Below are positions 1-7,247 of a DNA stretch of 64,000 nucleotides, piece after piece (position 1 is the first letter of the stretch; each line of letters starts with the position of its first letter). The DNA is taken from positions 1,612,001 to 1,676,000 of the forward strand of contig NZ_CP061171.1 of NCBI RefSeq assembly GCF_014692875.1. Direction: 5' to 3'. The notes beneath the pieces are model-generated. The model saw only the letters and a program-made list of their open reading frames with translations. It had not been told where the DNA came from and searched no databases. Both the position numbers and the translations under genes were made by a program. The DNA comes from Pedobacter riviphilus (GTDB lineage Bacteria; Bacteroidota; Bacteroidia; Sphingobacteriales; Sphingobacteriaceae).

Positions 1-780
1 CGCGAAAAGAAAAACGTTTACGATGCCAAAGTAAGCCTGGCCAATCAACAGAACAAGGCTAAAAACCTGGTTGCCGAAAATGAAAAGTTAAAAAGCTTTT
101 TAGAAGAGAATAGAAAGGTATTGATTAAAGAGGCAAAACAAGAGGCACAGAATATTATTAAAAATGCCAATAAACTGGTAGAAAATACCATTGCCGAGAT
201 TAAGGAAAAACAAGCTGATAAGGAAGCAACTAAAGAACTTCGCCAGAATTTGCAAAAAGAACTGGTTAAAAATACTGTTCCTAAAGAGCGCCCTAAACCA
301 GTGCAGGTAGTTGTTGGCGGTGAGATTGAAATTGGCGATTTAGTGAAATTTACCGATAGTGAAACCATTGGTCAGGTTTTAGAAATTAACCGCAATGAAC
401 TGGTTTTGGCTATTGGCGATTTACGATCAACGGTTAAAAAGAACCGTGTACAAAAGGTGAGTAACCGTGAAGCTAAAAAGGTAATTCAAAGCAGTGCAAA
501 TTCTTTTGCAGGGCGGATGAATGATGCCGTATCTGGTTTTAGGGCAGAACTTGATCTCCGTGGGAAACGCACGGAAGATGCCCTCTTTGAAGTAGAGAAA
601 TATTTAGATAAAGCCATTATGCTTGGTTTTCCATCTATTAAACTGATTCATGGTAAGGGGGATGGAATTTTGAGAAAAATGATCAGGGAATATCTACGCA
701 AATATAGTCAAGTAAATAGGATGGAAGATGAACATGCTGATAGGGGTGGAGATGGCATTACCTATGTATATTTGAATTGA
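1..780 (+). CDS. mutS2: Endonuclease MutS2, C-terminal part (5' end outside window)
   Basis: The reading frame is open from base 1, so this is the last 259 residues of a longer protein. The first 80 or so residues are Lys/Glu/Gln-rich and look like the coiled coil that follows the ATPase domain in MutS2. A small beta-rich segment follows (IEIGDLVKF to LRSTVKKNRV). The C-terminus is a Smr nuclease domain with the LDLRG motif near 549-563 and the HGKGDG motif near 649-666. MutS2 is a MutS homologue without mismatch-repair function, linked to recombination control and, in Firmicutes, to rescue of collided ribosomes. The Walker ATPase and lever domains must lie upstream of the window. The TTG at 121 is an internal codon, not a start. 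Confidence 0.93.
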   Translation, partial: REKKNVYDAKVSLANQQNKAKNLVAENEKLKSFLEENRKVLIKEAKQEAQNIIKNANKLVENTIAEIKEKQADKEATKELRQNLQKELVKNTVPKERPKPVQVVVGGEIEIGDLVKFTDSETIGQVLEINRNELVLAIGDLRSTVKKNRVQKVSNREAKKVIQSSANSFAGRMNDAVSGFRAELDLRGKRTEDALFEVEKYLDKAIMLGFPSIKLIHGKGDGILRKMIREYLRKYSQVNRMEDEHADRGGDGITYVYLN

Positions 781-785
781 TTGTG

Positions 786-957
786 GTGTCAGATGTTACC
801 ATCTGACACTGTAAATAATATTTTGCGATAAAATCGCAAGGCTATTTATGCACTCGTTAAAAACGAGTGCAGGCATAAGTATGGTTATGGTGTCGGATGT
901 TACTATCCGACACTAAATCATTTTTTTGAAAATCTGTCAGATGATAACATCTGACAG
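786..957. repeat. Cluster of perfect inverted repeats after mutS2
   Basis: The 247-bp gap between mutS2 and the next gene is almost filled with hairpins. Three are related palindromes: 786-809 (GTGTCAGATG, 4-nt loop, CATCTGACAC), 890-913 (GTGTCGGAT with ATCCGACAC) and 934-957 (CTGTCAGATG, ATAA, CATCTGACAG). Between them lies a two-hairpin element at 823-870, listed separately. The first palindrome may end mutS2 transcription, although no strong T-run follows. They look like dispersed palindromic elements. No open frame of note is present. Confidence 0.8.
823..870 (+). repeat. Two-hairpin dispersed element, copy 1
   Basis: Stem 1 is TTGCGAT (823-829) with ATCGCAA (833-839). A 10-nt linker GGCTATTTAT follows, then stem 2 GCACTCGTT (850-858), loop AAA and AACGAGTGC (862-870). 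A second copy lies at 51630-51676 in the opposite orientation with the same loop sizes and nearly the same linker. Base changes between the copies fall in pairs that keep both stems. Confidence 0.8.
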
Positions 958-1027
958 CACATCAACATGGAATAGCACGCTAAAAAACAAAACTTTATAG
1001 CCGTAACGTTGTTATTTTTAAAACGTT

Positions 1028-2122
1028 ATGGTTATGAGAGCAATACTACTCTGCTTATTTGTAATGTTATTCGTTACAGCTTGTAAAAAGAATGGTGATG
1101 ATAATGACGATCCAGGTACTTTACCTGATGTAGAATTAAAATCAAAAGTAGTTGTATCCGGATTGAGCTTTCCCTGGGAAATGGTTTATGGACCTGATAA
1201 TTTCATTTGGTTTACCGAAAAAGCAGGTAAAATTAGTCGTTTAAATCCTGCCAACGGGCAAGTAACACCTTTACTTACCATAAGCGAAGTACGTACCAAT
1301 GGAGAAGGCGGCTTGCTGGGAATGACGCTACATCCTGATTTTACCAGTAATCCTTACGTTTATGTGGTTTATGGCTATGGTAGTACCTATAAAGCTAAAG
1401 TTGTACGTTATACTTACAATGGAGGAAATTTGACGAATCCACAAGTTTTATTGGATCAGATTCCTGCGGCTTCAATCCATAACGGATCGCGTTTGCTGAT
1501 CAACGGCGGTAAACTATTTATCAGTACTGGCGATGCTGCTGATACTGGCAATCCTCAAAATGTTAATTCTTTAGCCGGGAAAATTTTAAGAATAAATTTA
1601 GATGGTTCTATCCCAGCTGATAACCCTTATCCAAATAATCTGGTTTGGTCTTTAGGTCATCGAAATGCGCAGGGATTGACCCAAGTAGGCAATAAAATTT
1701 TCTCTTCAGAACATGGCCCGGATTCTGATGATGAGATTAATATTATCGAGAAAGGAAGAAACTACGGATGGCCAAATGTTAAAGGTTTTTGTAATGAAAG
1801 TGGAGAGCAGTCATTTTGCAGTTCGAATAATGTGGTAGAGCCATTAATTAATTGGACACCAACCATTGCGCCAAGTGGTTTAGCCTATTACAATTCAGAT
1901 TATATTCCTCAATTTAAAAATTCGTTGCTGCTGGCTGTATTAAAAGGAACTAAATTGATGCAGCTTAAATTAGACGATGCACAAACAAAAATTACAGGAA
2001 CAAAAGATTTTTATGTCAATACATATGGTAGGATCAGAGCCGTTTGCCAATCGCCAGAAGGAAAAATTTATATCTGTACCAGTAATGGAAGCGACGATAA
2101 AATTGTGGAAATAGCGAAGTAG
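1028..2122 (+). CDS. PQQ-dependent sugar dehydrogenase-like lipoprotein
   Basis: This 364-residue protein belongs to the glucose/sorbosone dehydrogenase family, six-bladed propellers that oxidise aldose sugars with PQQ and calcium. The N-terminus (MVMRAILLCLF) is hydrophobic and ends in a lipobox VTAC, so the mature protein should be a lipoprotein starting at Cys19. Family motifs are visible in order: SFPWEM near residue 47, GEGGLLGMTLHPDF, HNGSRL with the likely catalytic His, HRNAQGL, SEHGPD and NYGWP. An ATG two codons downstream (1034) is an equally possible start and does not change the signal. No PQQ biosynthesis genes are in the window. Sugar specificity cannot be read from the sequence. 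Confidence 0.87.
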   Translation: MVMRAILLCLFVMLFVTACKKNGDDNDDPGTLPDVELKSKVVVSGLSFPWEMVYGPDNFIWFTEKAGKISRLNPANGQVTPLLTISEVRTNGEGGLLGMTLHPDFTSNPYVYVVYGYGSTYKAKVVRYTYNGGNLTNPQVLLDQIPAASIHNGSRLLINGGKLFISTGDAADTGNPQNVNSLAGKILRINLDGSIPADNPYPNNLVWSLGHRNAQGLTQVGNKIFSSEHGPDSDDEINIIEKGRNYGWPNVKGFCNESGEQSFCSSNNVVEPLINWTPTIAPSGLAYYNSDYIPQFKNSLLLAVLKGTKLMQLKLDDAQTKITGTKDFYVNTYGRIRAVCQSPEGKIYICTSNGSDDKIVEIAK

Positions 2123-2124
2123 GC

Positions 2125-2289
2125 TTATTTCTTTTTATTGCCCGGACACTTTTTACAGCGTTTACCTTTCTTAAATTTCTCGCAACACTTTTTGTGCTCA
2201 GCCGTACAGCTGAAAATAAAACCCATGCCTTTTTGAAATTCAGGATCGGTGGGTAATATGAATAGACTTTCTTCTCTCTCGTAAATCAT
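2125..2289 (-). CDS. Small Cys- and Lys-rich protein, 54 aa
   Basis: A short open frame on the minus strand runs from ATG at 2289 to TAA at 2125, ending just after the sugar dehydrogenase stop on the other strand. The product begins MIYEREESLF, keeps a hydrophobic middle (GMGFIFSC) and ends in a strongly basic tail with five cysteines arranged C-x7-CC-x8-C-x2-C. The last CxxC pair sits in RCKKCPG, which suggests metal binding, possibly a zinc knuckle. No family is named with confidence. Codon use resembles the neighbours, and the frame would not be expected to carry such a regular Cys/Lys pattern by chance. An ATG at codon 22 could give a shorter product. Confidence 0.65.
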   Translation of the reverse strand: MIYEREESLFILPTDPEFQKGMGFIFSCTAEHKKCCEKFKKGKRCKKCPGNKKK

Positions 2290-2419
2290 TGCAGCACAAA
2301 AATAATAGTTATTTAGATTAATTCCAATTAATTAGTATTCCGCAAAGATTTAAAAAATTATAATGCTACATTTCTGAAGGCAATTTGTAATTTAGCGAAC
2401 TAACCAAAAAATTCATAAG

Positions 2420-3121
2420 ATGATAAATAAAGTGGTATCTGGAGCTGAAGAGGCTATCAAAGATATATCAGATGGTGCTACGCTCATGCTCGGTGGTTTC
2501 GGGCTTTGTGGCATTCCCGAGAATTGTATTAATGCTTTGGTAAGTAAGCAGGTAAAAAATTTAACCTGTATCTCTAACAATGCAGGTGTTGATGATTTTG
2601 GTATTGGTTTAATGCTGAAACAACGCCAGGTAAAAAAAATGATTTCTTCGTATGTAGGTGAAAATGCTGAATTTGAAAGGCAATTGTTGAGTGGCGAACT
2701 CGAGGTAGACCTTATCCCACAGGGCACTTTGGCCACCCGTTGTTTGGCCGCTGGATACGGTATGCCTGCAATTTTTACGCCTGCAGGTGTGGGTACCGAA
2801 GTGGCAGAAGGCAAAGAAGTACGCAATTTTGATGGCAAGGATTATTTAATGGAATATGCTTTTGATGCCGATTTCGCTATTGTTAAAGCTTGGAAAGGTG
2901 ATACCGCGGGCAATTTAATCTTCAGGTCTACCAGCCGGAATTTTAATCCAGTGATGGCTATGGCAGGTAAAATAACCATTGCCGAGGTAGAAGAGTTGGT
3001 GGAAGCTGGTGAATTGGATCCGGATTATATTCATACGCCCGGTATTTATGTCCACCGGATTTTTCAGGGCAAAGACTACGAGAAAAGAATTGAACAGCGT
3101 ACTGTAAGAACAAAATCGTAA
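2420..3121 (+). CDS. scoA: 3-oxoacid CoA-transferase (SCOT family) subunit A
   Basis: A 233-residue alpha subunit of a succinyl-CoA:3-ketoacid CoA-transferase. The family signature [10 protein letters not shown] lies near residue 24, and PQGTLA and FTPAGVGT follow, all typical of this subunit. The enzyme moves CoA between succinyl-CoA (or acetyl-CoA) and acetoacetate, linking ketone-body or butanoate metabolism to thiolase. A thiolase gene occurs at 57.7 kb. The gene ends TAATG, so its stop overlaps by one base the start of a DUF4260 gene, which in turn overlaps subunit B, and all three should be cotranscribed and translationally coupled. A near-match to the -7 box (TAATTTAG) lies just upstream around 2388. 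Confidence 0.93.
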   Translation: MINKVVSGAEEAIKDISDGATLMLGGFGLCGIPENCINALVSKQVKNLTCISNNAGVDDFGIGLMLKQRQVKKMISSYVGENAEFERQLLSGELEVDLIPQGTLATRCLAAGYGMPAIFTPAGVGTEVAEGKEVRNFDGKDYLMEYAFDADFAIVKAWKGDTAGNLIFRSTSRNFNPVMAMAGKITIAEVEELVEAGELDPDYIHTPGIYVHRIFQGKDYEKRIEQRTVRTKS

Positions 3122-3477
3122 TGAAGAAAATTATTGCAATTGAAGAAATAGGCATGTTTTTGCTAGCAATATTTGCCTTTTCTAAACTATCGTTTCATTG
3201 GTGGGTATTTCCGGCACTTTTGCTTGTGCCGGATTTAAGTATGTTAGGATACGTTGCAGGCCCGAAAGTAGGTGCATGGTTTTATAACGTGTTTCATCAT
3301 AAGACGATAGCGATAGTAATTTTCTTGATCGGATTTTATGATCAGTTACCCATATTACAGTTATCTGGCATCATCTTGTTTGCCCATTCTTGTATGGATA
3401 GGGCACTTGGCTATGGTTTAAAATATAGCGATGCATTTAATCACACACATTTAGGCTTAATCGGAAAAAATAAATAA
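3121..3477 (+). CDS. DUF4260 family membrane protein
   Basis: This 118-residue protein matches the DUF4260 pattern: EEIGMFLLAI at the start, PDLSMLGYVAGPKVGAW in the middle, and DRALGYGLKY and HTHLGLIG near the end. Three to four hydrophobic segments indicate an inner-membrane protein. Function is unknown. It starts inside the stop codon of subunit A (TAATG) and ends inside the start codon of subunit B (TAATG), so it is embedded in the CoA-transferase operon with one-base overlaps on both sides. Whether it acts with the enzyme or only rides in the operon cannot be told from the sequence. Confidence 0.85.
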   Translation: MKKIIAIEEIGMFLLAIFAFSKLSFHWWVFPALLLVPDLSMLGYVAGPKVGAWFYNVFHHKTIAIVIFLIGFYDQLPILQLSGIILFAHSCMDRALGYGLKYSDAFNHTHLGLIGKNK

Positions 3478-4139
3478 TGGCATTTTCAAAAGAAGAGATC
3501 GCACAGCGTATTGCTAAAGAAATAAAAGATGGATACTATGTTAATCTTGGCATTGGTATACCAACATTGGTTGCTAACTATATTCCAAAGGGAATTAATG
3601 TAGTGTTACAGTCAGAAAACGGTTTATTGGGTATGGGGCCATTTCCTTTTGAAGGAGAGGAAGATGCCGATTTAATTAATGCAGGGAAACAAACCATTAC
3701 CACTTTGCCAGGATCATCTATTTTTGATTCGGCCATGAGTTTTGGGATGATCCGTGCACAAAAAGTAGATTTAACCATTCTGGGAGCCATGGAGGTGTCA
3801 GAAAATGGCGATATTGCCAACTGGAAAATTCCAGGTAAAATGGTAAAAGGAATGGGAGGAGCGATGGATTTAGTGGCATCGGCCAAAAATATTATTGTGG
3901 CGATGCAGCACATTAACAAAGCTGGAGAAAGCAAGTTATTACCGAAATGTACCTTGCCTTTAACCGGCGTAAAATGCATTAAAAAAATTGTAACTGAACT
4001 GGCTGTTTTGGATATCCTGCCAGAAGGCGGTTTTAAGCTTTTAGAACGTGCGCCCGGTGTAAGTGTGGAGTTTATACAGCAATCTACAGTTGGGAGATTA
4101 ATAATAGAAGGAGAGATTCCGGAAATGAGATTGGATTAA
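3477..4139 (+). CDS. scoB: 3-oxoacid CoA-transferase (SCOT family) subunit B
   Basis: A 220-residue beta subunit that pairs with the A subunit encoded one gene upstream. The SENG motif carries the expected catalytic glutamate (Glu47), which forms the enzyme-CoA thioester in this family. The following GLLGMGPFP and the GMGGAMDLV segment are also typical. The start overlaps the DUF4260 stop by one base. A strong bidirectional hairpin terminator follows at about 4179-4211. Confidence 0.94.
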   Translation: MAFSKEEIAQRIAKEIKDGYYVNLGIGIPTLVANYIPKGINVVLQSENGLLGMGPFPFEGEEDADLINAGKQTITTLPGSSIFDSAMSFGMIRAQKVDLTILGAMEVSENGDIANWKIPGKMVKGMGGAMDLVASAKNIIVAMQHINKAGESKLLPKCTLPLTGVKCIKKIVTELAVLDILPEGGFKLLERAPGVSVEFIQQSTVGRLIIEGEIPEMRLD

Positions 4140-4174
4140 GGCTTCGATTACACTCAGCCTTACAAAACGTATTA

Positions 4175-4215
4175 TCAAAAAGAAGTCAAGCTTTAAAAGC
4201 TTGACTTCTTTGAAA
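4175..4215. terminator. Bidirectional terminator between scoB and udk
   Basis: An almost perfect inverted repeat, AAAGAAGTCAAGCTTT at 4179-4194 and its complement at 4196-4211, lies between two convergent genes. A-rich sequence to the left and T-rich sequence to the right let it act on both strands. Confidence 0.8.
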
Positions 4216-4216
4216 T

Positions 4217-4867
4217 TTATTCGGTGTCTACCAAAATACTATTCCTTAAATCATTCGAAATATCTTCTGTGATGGCAATGATTTCTTCAGGCTCGTTGGT
4301 GTTATTCATTACCACCTTATTACATTGTTCGCGATAAGGCAATAAATATTCTTTATAGGCAGGAACCACATGGTTGTGCCATTTGTACAATACATCTTCT
4401 TCCGGGTAACCACGCTCTAAACCATCACGTTTTATACGGCGATCTAAAGCTACCAGTTCATCTGCATCAACAAAAATGGTATGATCCAACAGTGCGGCAA
4501 TTTCTTTGAAGTGGAGGATGAAAAGACCTTCTACAATAATGATCGGTGCCGATTTAATCTCCAGAATTTTAACTACAGCTAATGGGTTATTGAAGTTATA
4601 TTCTTTTTTGTAAACTACCTCACCACTGATTAATTGCTTAATGTCTCTCAAAAACTGCTCACTATCAATAGTAGAAGGGAGGTCGAAATTGTATAATTTG
4701 TTCTCTTCCTGTGTCATCTCACCTGCAGGGATGTAATAATCATCTTGTGATACGAGCGTTACTTCATCCTGTTTAAAATGATGAAGAAAGCAGTTTAAGA
4801 AAAATGTTTTACCCGATCCGCTACCACCGGCAATACCAATTATAAATGGTTTTTTGTTTAAACTCAT
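4217..4867 (-). CDS. udk: Uridine kinase
   Basis: A 216-residue P-loop kinase. GGSGSGKT at residues 14-21 is the Walker A motif, and VSQDDYY near 39 and the IIVEGLF strand are typical of uridine/cytidine kinase, which salvages uridine and cytidine to UMP and CMP with a nucleoside triphosphate. Length fits the family. The start ATG (4867) overlaps the stop of the upstream LysM gene by four bases (ATGA), so the two are probably translated from one mRNA. Confidence 0.93.
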   Translation of the reverse strand: MSLNKKPFIIGIAGGSGSGKTFFLNCFLHHFKQDEVTLVSQDDYYIPAGEMTQEENKLYNFDLPSTIDSEQFLRDIKQLISGEVVYKKEYNFNNPLAVVKILEIKSAPIIIVEGLFILHFKEIAALLDHTIFVDADELVALDRRIKRDGLERGYPEEDVLYKWHNHVVPAYKEYLLPYREQCNKVVMNNTNEPEEIIAITEDISNDLRNSILVDTE

Positions 4868-6378
4868 TGAGCACTATATGTTAAATTGCAGAAAAAACGT
4901 TTGTCTAAAGCGCCTAATGAATCAGCTACAGCTTTAGTCATTACAATTATAACATCTTTTGTGGATTCGTTCTCTGTAAATTTACCAACAACTTTGGCAA
5001 AGGTAGTGCGGTTAGTCATTGGGTTGGTAATCTTAATTACCCTGCCAACAGGGGCTGTACGGTGTAAAACCAACATTTTTGTTCCATCAAGATCTTGGTC
5101 TGCAATCCAAACGGCGGTACCTTTTTCTTCGATCTGACTTAAACCATATACGCTCGGATCGCGGCGAAGTTTAGGATCTTTAACCATAGTACTGTCTGGT
5201 TCATTTTCTTGTTCTTCTTTTGATAGATCATTTACCGACTTAGGTTGCGGTGGTTTAGGTATAATCAGTTTCTGATCAACCTTAATGGCATTATCTTCCA
5301 GCTTGTTTGCTGATCTGATCTGATAAGCGGTTAAATTATATTTTTTAGCAATGGTAAATATGTTTTCTCCGGTAGCTACAGTATGGATAAAACTCTCTTC
5401 TTTTGCTGCTGGTGTTTCTTTAACTTTTGTTTCTGCCTGCTTTTCTTTCGGGACCTGAACATCTGTAATAATACCACCGGGAACTTTTAAAACCTGACCA
5501 ATGGTAATGGCATTATCGGGTAAGTCATTCAGTTTTCTAATCTGGTAAGCGGTAATTCCGTATTGTTTAGCGATGGTAAAGATGGTCTCGTTTCTTAAAA
5601 CCGTATGTGTACCGGCGGCATCTGTAGATTTGTTTTCCTGAACAGGTTTTTCTTCGGCAGCTGCTACTTTATTCTCATCTATATTTTTGGTTGCCGGAAT
5701 TTTAAGTTTCTGCCCAATGCGCAGATTGTTTCCCGAAAGGTTATTGGCTTTTTTTACCTCTTCAACAGTAGTACCGTACTTCTCTGCAATTTTTCCTAAA
5801 AACTCTTTAGGCTGCACAGTATGTTCAATCATGGTCTGATCTGATGGTTGGCTGTTCTCAGCTACCCGCTCGGTATTGTTTTTTGCTGGTGGTATTGCTG
5901 GTGCTGCTGTATTGCTTTGGTCTGCGTTTTTTGCTGGGATTTTTAAAACCTGACCAATGCTTAAATTATTTCCGCTTAGGTTATTTAAAGTTTTAATCTC
6001 GTTTATAGTTGTGCCATATTTTTCGGCCAACATGTTTAAATTTTCTTTTGGCTTTACAATGTGTTCTATCACATTTGATGTTGATACACTTTGTGTAGTA
6101 TTTGATGAACCATTAGCCGTAAAAGGGATATTTGTAGGTACCTTGATAATTACCCCGATCTGAAGGTACTTGTTATCATTAAAGGCCATGATATCTTTTG
6201 GCGAAACATTATATCTTCTTCCTATGGAATAATAAGTGTCTTTAGCCACGGTTTGGTGCACGATTAGTTTTTTGCCTTTATTATTTTCTACACCGATAGA
6301 GTCTCTCGCTGTATTGGCTTTGGCATTTGCAATGTTTAAAGCAAATAACACTACAGCAGATAAATATATTTTATGCAT
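4864..6378 (-). CDS. Exported LysM-repeat protein with RlpA-like C-terminus
   Basis: This 504-residue protein starts with a Sec-type signal (MHKIYLSAVVLFALNIANAKA). Five LysM peptidoglycan-binding repeats follow at about 40-81, 105-148, 185-228, 257-300 and 331-374, separated by Pro/Ala/Lys/Glu-rich linkers. Repeats 2 and 3 share the string NNLSGNNL and look like a recent duplication. The C-terminus (about 411-500) has GTAVWI and VGRVIKITNPMTNRTTFAKV, which resembles the double-psi beta-barrel of RlpA-like proteins. The expected place of action is the cell wall. A catalytic activity on glycan strands is possible but not shown. It lies upstream of, and overlaps, udk. Confidence 0.87.
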   Translation of the reverse strand: MHKIYLSAVVLFALNIANAKANTARDSIGVENNKGKKLIVHQTVAKDTYYSIGRRYNVSPKDIMAFNDNKYLQIGVIIKVPTNIPFTANGSSNTTQSVSTSNVIEHIVKPKENLNMLAEKYGTTINEIKTLNNLSGNNLSIGQVLKIPAKNADQSNTAAPAIPPAKNNTERVAENSQPSDQTMIEHTVQPKEFLGKIAEKYGTTVEEVKKANNLSGNNLRIGQKLKIPATKNIDENKVAAAEEKPVQENKSTDAAGTHTVLRNETIFTIAKQYGITAYQIRKLNDLPDNAITIGQVLKVPGGIITDVQVPKEKQAETKVKETPAAKEESFIHTVATGENIFTIAKKYNLTAYQIRSANKLEDNAIKVDQKLIIPKPPQPKSVNDLSKEEQENEPDSTMVKDPKLRRDPSVYGLSQIEEKGTAVWIADQDLDGTKMLVLHRTAPVGRVIKITNPMTNRTTFAKVVGKFTENESTKDVIIVMTKAVADSLGALDKRFFCNLTYSAQ

Positions 6379-6663
6379 TTATTTTTATGTAAATTTCTAA
6401 GTCAAAGAGAGCAATTATACGAATAATATTGTTAACCATCTTATGTTCTGTTGCCCGTTTTTAAGTAAAAATTAGATGACTTTAACAATGTAATATCGAT
6501 ATGCTATTCATTAACAAATGTTTATAAAATTGTTATTTAGTACAATATTGAATATTAAACGATCTAATAAATAACGTATTGTTCAAAAGACAAAATAGGA
6601 CAAAACTTTTCTAAATTTGGGTTGTTACATAGATATTAAAATACATTCCTAAAAAGTAAAAAA
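6379..6663. promoter_or_regulatory. Divergent regulatory region between the LysM gene and dps
   Basis: A very AT-rich 285-bp gap between divergent genes that must hold promoters for both. A -7 box TAAATTTG lies at 6612-6619, about 45 bp before dps. No TTTG sits at the usual distance upstream, so the -33 element is unassigned. No terminator or open frame is evident. Confidence 0.4.
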
Positions 6664-7143
6664 ATGGACGCTAAAGAAATAAGCTTAAACGAAAAAGAGG
6701 TTAAACCAGTTGTAGATCTGTTAAATGATTATTTGGCAAATTATCATATTCATTATCAAAAATTAAGAGGTTGCCACTGGAATATTAAAGGACAGAACTT
6801 TTTTACTTTACATGTTAAGTTTGAAGAATTATATACCAATGCACAACTAACTATCGATGAGATAGCTGAGCGCGTATTAACCTTGGGTAAAGCACCGCAT
6901 AGCCGTTTTGCTGATTATATTAAAGAATCTAAAATTAAAGAGATTGACACGATTGGACTGAAAGACCTTGATATGGTAGATGCGGTTTTGGATGATATGG
7001 CCGCATTGATCGAATTGGAAAGAGAACTTTTAGAAGCTACAGATGCGGCCGGAGACGATGGCTCTAACGATATGGTTAACCGTTTCATGCAGTTTAAAGA
7101 GAAAAATACCTGGATGTTACGTTCTTTCGCAGGGAAAAAGTAA
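6664..7143 (+). CDS. dps: Dps family DNA-protecting ferritin
   Basis: A 159-residue ferritin-like four-helix protein. The inter-subunit ferroxidase residues of Dps are present: His38 in CHWNIKG, His50, Asp65 and Glu69 in TIDEIAER. Dps dodecamers oxidise and store iron with hydrogen peroxide and coat DNA under stress. The N-terminal tail is short, with only a few lysines, so strong DNA binding is uncertain. The gene stands alone, with its own promoter region and a hairpin terminator at 7164-7213. Confidence 0.94.
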   Translation: MDAKEISLNEKEVKPVVDLLNDYLANYHIHYQKLRGCHWNIKGQNFFTLHVKFEELYTNAQLTIDEIAERVLTLGKAPHSRFADYIKESKIKEIDTIGLKDLDMVDAVLDDMAALIELERELLEATDAAGDDGSNDMVNRFMQFKEKNTWMLRSFAGKK

Positions 7144-7163
7144 TACCATCCCTTAGGTTAAAA

Positions 7164-7213
7164 GCCTCGTGTAAGTAGCTTTATTGTAAAATCTGCTTAT
7201 ATGAGGCTTTTTT
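7164..7213 (+). terminator. Terminator after dps
   Basis: A long stem of 7164-7178 (GCCTCGTGTAAGTAG) with 7193-7207 (CTGCTTATATGAGGC), partly through G-U pairs, followed by a run of six or more T. Confidence 0.85.
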
Positions 7214-7244
7214 GTTTCGTAGAAAATCTAATTATTTATCTTTG
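7211..7244 (+). promoter_or_regulatory. Bacteroidota-type promoter for the ubiD-family gene
   Basis: TTTG at 7211-7214 and TATCTTTG at 7237-7244 fit the TTTG/TAnnTTTG consensus with a 22-bp spacer. The box ends only three bases before the ATG at 7248, so transcription should start at or next to the start codon, giving a leaderless or near-leaderless mRNA. The TTTG overlaps the T-run of the dps terminator. Confidence 0.5.
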
Positions 7245-7247
7245 GGC

